10,236 nucleotides of DNA from Chloroflexota bacterium (GCA_016199325.1 JACQGW010000248.1:1-10236), one strand, 5' to 3'; shown: positions 1 through 6,377, numbered from the stretch's first letter. Numbers and translations: made by a program. The notes: generated by a model not told the origin, from the sequence alone.

Positions 1-1187
1 CGGCCATCACGACGGAGTACCAGTACGACGAGGCCGACAACCTCAAGCGGGTCATCCGCGCCAAAGGCGACGCGGCGTCCGAGCGGGTGATGGACTACGC
101 CTACGACGGGCTGAACCGGGTGCGGCGGGAGGTCCAGTATCCGAGCTGGCCCGCCGTGACGGATACGCTCACGACGACGACCGCGTATGACGCCAACGGC
201 AACCGGCAGACGCTGATGGACCCGCTCGGCCAGGCGACGGCGTTCGGCTACGACGCGCTCAACCGGCTGACCGCCATCACCTACACCGTCGGCTCGACGC
301 CCAACGTCGCCTACACCTACGACGCCAACGGCAATCGATTGAGCATGGTCGACGGCACCGGGACGACGGCGTACACGTATGACGAGCTGAACCGCCCGCT
401 CACGGTCACGACGCCCGGCCCGAAGGCGGGCGGCTACCGGTACGACCGGGACGGCAACCGGACGACGCTGATCTACCCGGACGGCGCCGCCGTCACCTAC
501 GCGTTCGACAGAGCGAGCCGGCTGGAATCCCTGCTTGACTGGGCCAACCGCACAACAAGCTACGCCTACTTCGCGGACGGCAGCCTGAAGACGATCACGA
601 ACACGAACGGGACCGTGGCGCAGTACGCCTACGACAACGCCCGGCGGCTCCTGGAGGTCTGGAACCGGCAGGCAGCCACGACGGTCAGCAGGCACACGTA
701 CACGCTGGATGCGAACGGTAGCCGGACGCAAATGGTCGAACTCCTTCCGCAGCTCGGCAGTATTGGCGCAACCGGTCCGGTGACGACAACCTACGGGTAC
801 GACCGCCTCTATCGCCTGACCGTCGTCAGCCAGCCCGGCGCCGGCGGCAGCCAGGGGGCGGAGACGATCCGCCTGAGCGTGATCAACCAGTTGCGGACGG
901 ACGTCGACGCCAGGCGGCAGGCGGCCGGCCTCGGCCCGTATCCGTGGACCGACCCGACGCTGACGACGAGCACGCCGGTGCGGGACGACCACTTCCTGGA
1001 CCTCCGCAACGCCCTGCGCGCGATCCCGGGGAACGAGAGTCTCCAGTACACAGCCGGCGACCCGAGCCCGGCCCGAACCGTGAAGGCGAGCGACATCGCC
1101 GACGTGCGCGGCTGGCTGCATGGGGAAGCGGGTGAGACGACGACTTACGCCTTTGACACGTGCACCAACTCGGGCTGCCTGGACTAG
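1..1187 (+). CDS. RHS/YD-repeat protein, C-terminal part (5' end outside window, 3' end broken)
   Basis: The reading frame is open from the first complete codon at base 3, so the gene starts upstream; the GTG/ATG codons near base 87 lie inside a repeat and are not starts. The translation is a run of roughly ten YD repeats (for example YDANGNRQTLMD, YDALNRLTAITY, YDANGNRLSMVDG, YDELNRPLTV). In RHS/teneurin-type proteins such repeats build a beta-strand shell at the cell surface or around a secreted toxin. From about base 867 the YD pattern gives way to three short helical units, then resumes with TTYAFD. The frame ends at a TAG (1185-1187), but YD-like sequence continues beyond it. No DPxG-type RHS core and no toxin tip follow. 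Family assignment is secure; the function of this copy is unknown, and it may be decayed. Confidence 0.9.
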   Translation, partial: AITTEYQYDEADNLKRVIRAKGDAASERVMDYAYDGLNRVRREVQYPSWPAVTDTLTTTTAYDANGNRQTLMDPLGQATAFGYDALNRLTAITYTVGSTPNVAYTYDANGNRLSMVDGTGTTAYTYDELNRPLTVTTPGPKAGGYRYDRDGNRTTLIYPDGAAVTYAFDRASRLESLLDWANRTTSYAYFADGSLKTITNTNGTVAQYAYDNARRLLEVWNRQAATTVSRHTYTLDANGSRTQMVELLPQLGSIGATGPVTTTYGYDRLYRLTVVSQPGAGGSQGAETIRLSVINQLRTDVDARRQAAGLGPYPWTDPTLTTSTPVRDDHFLDLRNALRAIPGNESLQYTAGDPSPARTVKASDIADVRGWLHGEAGETTTYAFDTCTNSGCLD

Positions 1188-1303
1188 GCCGGCAGCACGA
1201 GCTACACATGGGACGACAAGGGCAGCCTGACCGGCCCGGACGGAGCGACCGCTTCGGCTACGACGCGGCGGACCGGCTGACGCAGGCGCTGGTCAAAACG
1301 TGA
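1188..1303 (+). pseudogene. Out-of-frame remnant of the RHS gene's 3' end
   Basis: Directly after the TAG the same frame reads AGSTSYTWDDKGSLTG, a typical YD-repeat segment, and runs on to a TGA at 1278-1280. A second frame, shifted by one base, gives RSDRFGYDAADRLTQALVKT from about 1241 to a TGA at 1301-1303; FGYDAADRL is again a standard YD-repeat. The homologous protein therefore runs through one nonsense codon and one frameshift within about 60 bases. This indicates gene decay, unless both are sequencing or assembly errors. Even with both repaired, the protein would end at 1303 without the RHS core domain. Confidence 0.75.
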
Positions 1304-1394
1304 GCAGTCACCGCTCAGTGATCGGCGACCAACTCCGGGCAATTCCACCGGTGTCGAAGTCTCCGAGTGATCGCTCTGCTGAGGGGTGACTGCT
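1303..1394. repeat. Imperfect inverted repeat between convergent genes; possible bidirectional terminator
   Basis: AGCAGTCACCGCTCAG (1303-1318) pairs with CTGAGGGGTGACTGCT (1379-1394), matching at 15 of 16 positions across a 60-base loop. Further pairing of GATC-containing sequence is possible inside the arms. The element lies between the end of the RHS remnant on the plus strand and the hydrolase stop on the minus strand, where a two-way terminator would be expected. There is no T-run, so intrinsic termination is not proven. It could also be a small palindromic repeat family or the ends of an insertion. Confidence 0.5.
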
Positions 1395-1433
1395 GATCGC
1401 TGACTTCTGCACATCCGCTTGCGATGAATCGCC

Positions 1434-2123
1434 TCAGCCGCCGGCCGCGACGCCGACACTGCCCAGCTCTGCCAGCACCTCGTCGACCCGATGGATGCCA
1501 CAGAACGGAGCCATCGAGCGGAGCGCGGTGGCATGGATCTCAGGGGTCCAGGCGCCGCAACCGTCCTCGATCAACACGCAGTCGAAGCCGTGGTCAAAGG
1601 CGCCGCGGAGTGTCGATTCGACGCAGTAGTTGGTGCCAACGCCGACGAAGAGGAGGGTGGTCACACCCTCCGCGCGAAGGCGCGCCGCCAGGTCAGTCGA
1701 GGCGAAGGCGCCGGCCGTCGTCTTGTCGACGATCAGCTCGCCCGGTTCGGGCGCGAGCTCGGGCAGGATCGCGTATTCGGGCGCGTCCGGGGTCAGATAG
1801 GGGACCGGCAGCCCGGCCGCCTGCCACTGTGCAACCCGGCGCGCCACCCGTGGCGGCAGTGGCTTCGCCGGATCGCGGCCGACGCGGAGGAAGACAATAC
1901 GCACGCCGGCCGCTCGGCATCCGATCAGAAGCCGGGCAATGGCGGGGACGACGGTTGCGAGCCGCTCGGCGAAGGTCACGGCCTCGGGCCGGCCGAGCGC
2001 GCGCTGGAGCCGGACCCAGGCGCCTTCGGGCGAGGCGCTGGCGATCTGCATGTCGACGACGACGAGCGCGGTCTTGCTCGGATCGATGGGAACGTCAGCG
2101 GCCGGTTCTCGGGATATCCGCAT
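1434..2123 (-). CDS. Isochorismatase-family cysteine hydrolase
   Basis: This 229-residue protein has the fold and length of cysteine hydrolases of the isochorismatase/nicotinamidase superfamily, which cleave amide, ureide or vinyl-ether bonds through a Cys-Lys-Asp triad. All three residues are visible: Asp24 in VVVDMQ, Lys133 in VDKTTAGAF and Cys167 in GVGTNYCVESTLRGAF. The Gly-Val-Gly-Thr stretch before the Cys corresponds to the conserved cis-peptide/oxyanion region. The substrate cannot be read from sequence; nicotinamide, biuret, N-carbamoyl compounds and ureidoacrylate are all used by relatives. The ATG at 2121-2123 is preceded by GGGAGGT about ten bases upstream. It lies 36 bases after the DUF169 stop and is probably the second gene of that operon. 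No signal peptide is seen, so it should be cytoplasmic. Confidence 0.9.
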   Translation of the reverse strand: MRISREPAADVPIDPSKTALVVVDMQIASASPEGAWVRLQRALGRPEAVTFAERLATVVPAIARLLIGCRAAGVRIVFLRVGRDPAKPLPPRVARRVAQWQAAGLPVPYLTPDAPEYAILPELAPEPGELIVDKTTAGAFASTDLAARLRAEGVTTLLFVGVGTNYCVESTLRGAFDHGFDCVLIEDGCGAWTPEIHATALRSMAPFCGIHRVDEVLAELGSVGVAAGG

Positions 2124-2159
2124 GGTTGAGCTACCTCCCTTTAGCGGTCGTCGGAAAGG

Positions 2160-2975
2160 TCAAGAATGCGACGGATCGCCGGCAGGCGCATGCTGCTGCG
2201 CCTCGAACTCCCGGATCTTCTCGCCGAGCTCCTCGTACTGCTTCGGGAACTGCGCCTGGAAGCGCAGGAACGTCGGGATCGGGTAGCGGATGCCCGCCGT
2301 GTGGGTGCCCTTGAGCCCTTCGACCACGGCGCCGGCCCAACCGAACGGCATCGAGAAGACCATCTCGTCGTCGGCGGTCAGCCCATAGATGCGGTCGCCG
2401 CTGCACGGCAGGACGAAGTGGGGCCGGCCGGTCAGGAACGTGCGGACGACCATCTCGGCGCAGTCGATCCGGCCCGCGGCGAGCGACGGCAGGGCGCCGC
2501 CCTCGTCCCAGAGGGCGCCCTGGACCAGGCGCATGACCTGGGCCGAGTTGCCGTAGACGACGGCGACGTCCGGCGCGAAATTCGCCCGCGCCAGCGGCGC
2601 GATGACGACCGCCTGGTACCTGCCCGTCGGCAGCCGTGGCACGATCGCCTCGGTCCTGGCGCCGGCCTCTTTGCTCCGGGTGTAGATGTTGACGCAGGCG
2701 TTGCCTTCGACGTAGTGGTCGATGGCCGGAGCGAAGCCGAACGGCGTCAGCGCCAGCGGGCAGGAGAGATCCTCTCGGGTGATGGCGAGGGACCAACCGT
2801 AGCGCCGGGCGATGCCGATGGCCTGGCAGATGGCGACCTTGATACCCAGGTCGGGGAGGGGCCGCCGCACCCGCGGGGGCAGATCGGCCACCGATTCCAG
2901 CAGCTTGACGCCCAACGGGAACGTCTGCGGGCGAATGTACTGAGTCAGCTCAACATCGAGTTGTTTTGGGTCCAC
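2160..2975 (-). CDS. DUF169 family protein
   Basis: This 271-residue protein is recognisable as DUF169 (COG2043), a family without an established biochemical role. Five cysteines are present: Cys50 (KVAICQAIGIARRYGW), Cys72 (DLSCPLALTPFG), Cys94 (GNACVNIY), Cys172 (GRIDCAEMVVR) and Cys191 (VLPCSGDRIYGL). The CQA and DLSCPLA segments have the look of family signatures and might bind a metal or cluster, which is inference. No signal peptide or membrane segment is visible. The chosen start is GTG at 2973-2975 because an AAGGAG sits six bases upstream; the ATG at 3006-3008 in the same frame has no comparable site and would place that AAGGAG inside the gene. It is the likely first gene of an operon with the downstream hydrolase. 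Confidence 0.85.
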   Translation of the reverse strand: MDPKQLDVELTQYIRPQTFPLGVKLLESVADLPPRVRRPLPDLGIKVAICQAIGIARRYGWSLAITREDLSCPLALTPFGFAPAIDHYVEGNACVNIYTRSKEAGARTEAIVPRLPTGRYQAVVIAPLARANFAPDVAVVYGNSAQVMRLVQGALWDEGGALPSLAAGRIDCAEMVVRTFLTGRPHFVLPCSGDRIYGLTADDEMVFSMPFGWAGAVVEGLKGTHTAGIRYPIPTFLRFQAQFPKQYEELGEKIREFEAQQHAPAGDPSHS

Positions 2976-2981
2976 CGTGAT

Positions 2982-2987
2982 CTCCTT
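2982..2987 (-). promoter_or_regulatory. Ribosome binding site that fixes the DUF169 start
   Basis: On the minus strand this reads AAGGAG, followed by ATCACG and then GTG. The six-base spacing and the perfect match to the anti-Shine-Dalgarno core favour the GTG start over the in-frame ATG 33 bases further upstream. Confidence 0.75.
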
Positions 2988-3000
2988 CGCTTGTCCGCTC

Positions 3001-3115
3001 CAATCCACTCCCCGAATTCGGTGACCGTTGCCCGTGTCCGGCGGGGCACCACCGTCACATGGAAAGCTACCGGCCAGGCGGCCATCCGTTCAATCCGCTC
3101 CCCGAATCCGTTGAC
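3001..3115. repeat. Imperfect 25-base direct repeat upstream of the DUF169 operon
   Basis: Two copies lie at 3001-3025 and 3091-3115, starting 90 bases apart and matching at 22 of 25 positions; the shared core is CTCCCCGAAT, flanked by CAATCC on one side and TGAC on the other. On the minus strand similarity extends loosely a few bases further. The repeat occupies most of the gap between the HD-GYP stop (3131) and the DUF169 start (2975). Paired sites here could be operators for a regulator of the DUF169-hydrolase operon. A weak promoter-like pair (TTGAAC, 18 bases, TAGCTT on the minus strand) lies between the copies; I do not trust it enough to call it. Confidence 0.55.
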
Positions 3116-3130
3116 AGCTCGTTCTCCCGG

Positions 3131-4312
3131 TCAGGTCGCCGCCACCGGCGTCGCACCCGCAGCCGGGTCTTCGGCCAGGAAGGCTTCGAGCTGCGCCTGC
3201 ATTGCGGGCAGGCACCGGTGCATCGCGTCGACGACCTCGGCGTCGAAGTGGGCGCCGCGGCCCTCGTCGATGATCCGGACGACCTGCTCCAGCGGCATCG
3301 GGTCCTTGTAGTACCGGCGGGCCGAAAGCGCCTCGAACACGTCGGCCACGGCGATGATCCGGCCGCCGAGGGTGATCGCATCGCCGGCAAGGCCCTCGGG
3401 GCCGCCCTTGCCGTCGACCCGCTCGTGGTGCTGCGCTGCCATCAGGGGAATCTGCTCCATGCCCCGCGGGAAGCGCACCATGCTCAGGATCTGGCGGGTG
3501 TAGCGGGCGTGCTCCCGCATCGCCGCGTACTCCTCCGTCGTCAGCTTGCCGGGCTTGGTCAGGATGGCGTCGGCAATGGCGATCTTGCCGTAGTCGTGCA
3601 GAAGCGCAGCCAGCCGGATCTTCTCGACGTCCTGGGGCGAGAGGCCCATTCCCCCGGCCAGGATCATGGCATAAGCCGTCACCCGATGGGAATGGCCGGC
3701 GGTCTGCCGGTCCTTGGCGTCGATCGATGCGGCGAGGGCCTGGACCATGCTGTCGAAGAAGCGCTTCTGCTCGGCGTAGAGTTGGGCGTTTTCGACGGCG
3801 ATGGCCGCCGAGGCGGCCAGGGAGGAGAGAAGTGCCTCGTCGTCAGGCCCGAAGGCGCCACCCCGGCGGTTCATCACCTGGAAAACGCCGATGACCTCCT
3901 GCTGGTGGCTGAGCATCGGCATGACGAGCATGTTGCGCGTGCGGAAGCCCGTCCGCCGGTCGACCTCGGGGTTGAAGCGGGCGTCGTTGTAGCAGTCCGG
4001 GATGTTGACGACCTCGCCGGTGCGGGCGACGTAGGTCGCCAGTCCGGGGCCGTCGATAGCCAGCCGGATCTCGGCGGCCATCTGGGCGACTTTCGACCAG
4101 AGCTCGCCGCGCTCGTGGTCGACGATGTAGACGGTGCTGCGCTCGGCGTCGAGGAGCTCGCTCGTCTTGGCGACGATGAGCTGGAGCAGGTCGTCCAGGC
4201 TGATCTGCGCGACGAGCAGCCGGGTGATCTCGAGGAGGGCGCTGAGCCGCCCAACCTGGTCGGCCGATGGATTGGCCGATGTCGGCGCGGCGAGGGGAGT
4301 CTGATCCATCAT
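3131..4312 (-). CDS. GAF domain/HD-GYP domain cyclic-dinucleotide phosphodiesterase-like protein
   Basis: This 393-residue cytoplasmic protein has a GAF sensor domain (about residues 25-178), a short helical linker and an HD-GYP domain (about 185-375). HD-GYP enzymes hydrolyse c-di-GMP, some preferring 3'3'-cGAMP. Metal ligands are present with family spacing: His207 (GHSHRV), His239-Asp240 (LLHDYGKIA), His268, His295-His296 (QHHERVDG) and Asp324 (ADVFEAL). The name-giving loop is GGP (303-305) rather than GYP. The GAF domain carries Asn148-Arg149, Phe154 and Asp158-Glu159, matching the NKFDE pattern of cyclic-nucleotide-binding GAF domains with Arg for Lys. Translation starts at ATG 4312 (or ATG 4309), after GGGGAGG with seven-base spacing, 26 bases past the stop of the cNMP/CpaE gene, so the two are almost certainly cotranscribed. 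Catalytic activity is likely but unproven because of the altered GYP loop. Confidence 0.9.
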   Translation of the reverse strand: MMDQTPLAAPTSANPSADQVGRLSALLEITRLLVAQISLDDLLQLIVAKTSELLDAERSTVYIVDHERGELWSKVAQMAAEIRLAIDGPGLATYVARTGEVVNIPDCYNDARFNPEVDRRTGFRTRNMLVMPMLSHQQEVIGVFQVMNRRGGAFGPDDEALLSSLAASAAIAVENAQLYAEQKRFFDSMVQALAASIDAKDRQTAGHSHRVTAYAMILAGGMGLSPQDVEKIRLAALLHDYGKIAIADAILTKPGKLTTEEYAAMREHARYTRQILSMVRFPRGMEQIPLMAAQHHERVDGKGGPEGLAGDAITLGGRIIAVADVFEALSARRYYKDPMPLEQVVRIIDEGRGAHFDAEVVDAMHRCLPAMQAQLEAFLAEDPAAGATPVAAT

Positions 4313-4338
4313 GGCGTTGCCTCCCCGTCGGGATGGAA

Positions 4339-6087
4339 TCAGCCGGTGACCGTGAGCGACCGCAAGCGCGATGGCCGGCGGAACTCGGCCAGGAACGCGC
4401 CAAGCAGCCCCAGGGCGCCGTAGAAGGGGATGTAGAGCACGTGCAGCACGCTGACTCCGGCCGCGGTCAGATGCGCCAATGCCAGCATGATCTGAACCAT
4501 GACGACGAGCAGCCCGAAGGTGACGCCGAAGGCGACGCCGAGCGGACCGCCGCCGCCGCGTCCGGCCCGACTCCGCGCCCGAACGGTGACGAAGCTGACG
4601 CCGACGACGCTCACCCAGAGCGAGACGTTGACCATGCTGTTGAGCATCCCGGGGCTGAACTCGCCACCGCCCAGGACCTCGCCGAGGCGGGCAAAGAGCG
4701 CCGCCAGAAAGAGCAGGGAGATGCTGGCGAGCGCCGCCCCGCCGATGCCGAAGAGCAGATCGGCCGGCTTCGGCGCCGCCTGGCCGCGCATGAAGGTCTG
4801 CCGCACCTTCGTGCGAAACTCCTTGACGAACTTCCGGAGGTCGACGCGCCGCCGCGGCCCCTCTGCCTCAATCGGCTGTTCCAGCAGTTGGCTCTCGGGG
4901 ATCACCTTCTGCGCCAGGCCGACGATGTCCTGGGCGAGCTGGCTCTCCCTGCTCGTCATCACGACCGGGACGCCGCGGTTGCTAGCGGCGATGGCGAGCC
5001 GGCCATCGCTGACGATGCTCGCGGCGAACCGGTGCCCGACGGTATCCTCGACCTGCTGGAGGCGGATGCCGCCGGTGCTATCGGACCGGTTGACCACCAG
5101 CATGATCTTCTCAGTGGAGTAGCCGAGGACCTTCGTGACCTCCAGGAAGACCTTCACGTTCTTCAGCGCCGGCATCTCCAGCGTCGTCACGACGATGATC
5201 CGGTCCGCCATGTCCAGCAGGCTGAGCGTGACCTCGTTCAGGTGCGGCAGGGTGTCGATGACGACGTAGTCGAACTGCTCGCGCATCTTGCTGAGAATGA
5301 GCTTGATGTGGTCGCCGGTGATCAGCTCGGCGACCTCCGGGCTCGGCGGCGCCAGCATCGCCTTGACGCCGCTGGCGTGGGTCAGCAGCACGCTGTCCAG
5401 GATGTCCGGGTCCAGCTCGTTGATGTGCGGCAACAGGTCGGCGATGGACTTGCGCGGCTCGAAGTTGAGCATCACGCCGACGTCGCCGAAGAGGAGGCTG
5501 CCGTCGACGATGGCGACCGGCTTGCCGGTCTCCTGCCGGAGGGCGATGGCCAGGTTGACGGCGACGGTCGTCCGGCCGACGCCGCCCTTGGGGCTGAAGA
5601 CGGCGATGATCTTGCCGTCGACCTTGACTTCCTGCTGGACCTCTTTCTGCTGGGTGAGGAGCAGATTGGTCTGCGCCTGCCGCTGGGCGATGACGGAGAG
5701 CATCTGCCGCATGACCTGGAGGTTGGTCGCCAGGAAGTTCTCGAAGGCGGACTTGCGCAGCACGAGGACGGTGGCATCGGTGACGGCGCCAACGGTCGCC
5801 GAGCGCGTCTGACCGCTGATGAGGGCCATCTCGCCGAAGAAGTCCCCCGGGCTGTAGAGCGCGAGCACTTTCTCACGGCCGCCACTGTCGCTCGTGCTCG
5901 CCTTACAGCGCCCACTTTGCACGATGTAGAGCGCGTCGCCCACCTCGCCCTGGCGGAAGATGACGCTGCCCTTGGCGAACCGGCGCTCTTCGAGCAGCTC
6001 GCCGATCTGAGCCAGCTCGGCATCGCCCAGCGACGTGAATATTCCGACCGTCTTCAGCGTCTCGACGTAGCGCTGCCGCGTCTGCAT
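4339..6087 (-). CDS. Cyclic-nucleotide-binding domain fused to CpaE/MinD-type ATPase with C-terminal membrane domain
   Basis: The 582-residue protein has three parts. Residues about 10-130 are a CRP-type cNMP-binding domain with the phosphate-binding cassette GDFFGEMALISGQTRSA; Glu86 and Arg95 correspond to the ribose- and phosphate-contacting residues of CRP, so ligand binding is plausible. Residues about 158-400 are a CpaE/MinD-like P-loop ATPase: deviant Walker A SPKGGVGRTT (165-174), Asp195 in VAIVDGSLLFGDVGVML, and Walker B YVVIDTLPHLNEVTL (Asp278). The Walker A signature Lys167 is kept, but the usual second Lys is Arg172. After a basic linker (411-434) come about four hydrophobic segments (near 444-468, 484-502, 515-540, 543-568), so the protein should be anchored in the inner membrane. 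CpaE relatives position pili or other envelope machines, but no tad/cpa genes are in view. ATG 6087 follows AGGAGG with five-base spacing. It is the first gene of the operon with the HD-GYP protein. Confidence 0.88.
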   Translation of the reverse strand: MQTRQRYVETLKTVGIFTSLGDAELAQIGELLEERRFAKGSVIFRQGEVGDALYIVQSGRCKASTSDSGGREKVLALYSPGDFFGEMALISGQTRSATVGAVTDATVLVLRKSAFENFLATNLQVMRQMLSVIAQRQAQTNLLLTQQKEVQQEVKVDGKIIAVFSPKGGVGRTTVAVNLAIALRQETGKPVAIVDGSLLFGDVGVMLNFEPRKSIADLLPHINELDPDILDSVLLTHASGVKAMLAPPSPEVAELITGDHIKLILSKMREQFDYVVIDTLPHLNEVTLSLLDMADRIIVVTTLEMPALKNVKVFLEVTKVLGYSTEKIMLVVNRSDSTGGIRLQQVEDTVGHRFAASIVSDGRLAIAASNRGVPVVMTSRESQLAQDIVGLAQKVIPESQLLEQPIEAEGPRRRVDLRKFVKEFRTKVRQTFMRGQAAPKPADLLFGIGGAALASISLLFLAALFARLGEVLGGGEFSPGMLNSMVNVSLWVSVVGVSFVTVRARSRAGRGGGGPLGVAFGVTFGLLVVMVQIMLALAHLTAAGVSVLHVLYIPFYGALGLLGAFLAEFRRPSRLRSLTVTG

Positions 6088-6174
6088 CGCCGCCTCCTGT
6101 CCGCTCCTGCGGGCGCGCCAACTCTCTGCGGTCCTTGACCGCTACCCAGAACCGTGAACGCCGTGACCGAATCC

Positions 6175-6247
6175 GTAGCGCGGGGGCTTGTCCCCCGCCC
6201 GTCCCCGCGACGACTGAGAGGAAGCGGGGGACAAGCCCCCGCGCTAC
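6175..6247. repeat. REP/BIME-like doublet 1 (GTAG-bounded inverted hairpins)
   Basis: A 24-base unit (6175-6198) consists of GTAG, C, then GCGGGGGCTTGTCCCCCGC, which folds as a seven-bp stem with a CTTGT loop. Its exact reverse complement lies at 6224-6247, ending in CTAC, with 25 bases between. A GTAG tetranucleotide 5' of a GC-rich palindrome, in inverted pairs, is the architecture of REP sequences mobilised by TnpA-REP (RAYT) transposases. The two units could also fold together into one long hairpin. It lies in the probable leader of the cNMP/CpaE gene. REP identity is inferred from structure, not from genome-wide copy number. Confidence 0.75.
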
Positions 6248-6289
6248 GACAAAACCTCAACGCAGCCGATCAATAGCTGACCTAACGAG

Positions 6290-6319
6290 ACTGTACTATG
6301 ACCGTCGCATAACTGTCAA
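6290..6319 (-). promoter_or_regulatory. Candidate sigma70-type promoter of the cNMP/CpaE-HD-GYP operon
   Basis: The minus strand reads a perfect TTGACA (6314-6319), 18 bases, then TACAGT (6290-6295), which keeps the three most conserved -10 bases. The start site would be near 6283, giving a leader of about 195 nt that contains REP doublet 1 before the ATG at 6087. The -10 is imperfect and the spacing slightly long, so this is a candidate. Confidence 0.5.
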
Positions 6320-6377
6320 GTAATGACTGATGAGTGGCTGGGCGTCAGGGTTTTGCGTAAGCGGCGACCGACGTGCT

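Noticed and set aside
1..1187. RHS polymorphic toxin with immunity gene
   Set aside because: No RHS core motif, toxin domain or immunity-like small gene follows; the downstream gene is a convergent metabolic hydrolase.
2976..3008. ATG at 3008 as the DUF169 start
   Set aside because: An AAGGAG at ideal distance precedes the GTG at 2975; the extra 11 residues would be encoded over that site.
2166..4423. Plus-strand open frames opposite the DUF169 and HD-GYP genes
   Set aside because: Antisense shadows; the minus-strand frames carry all the family motifs.
4339..6087. Part of a tad/cpa pilus locus
   Set aside because: The ATPase is CpaE-like, but no CpaF, TadB/C, secretin or pilin gene is within the window.
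4267..6138. Plus-strand open frame of about 620 codons opposite the cNMP/CpaE gene
   Set aside because: Antisense shadow of a clearly conserved protein; no recognisable domain and no sensible ribosome binding site.
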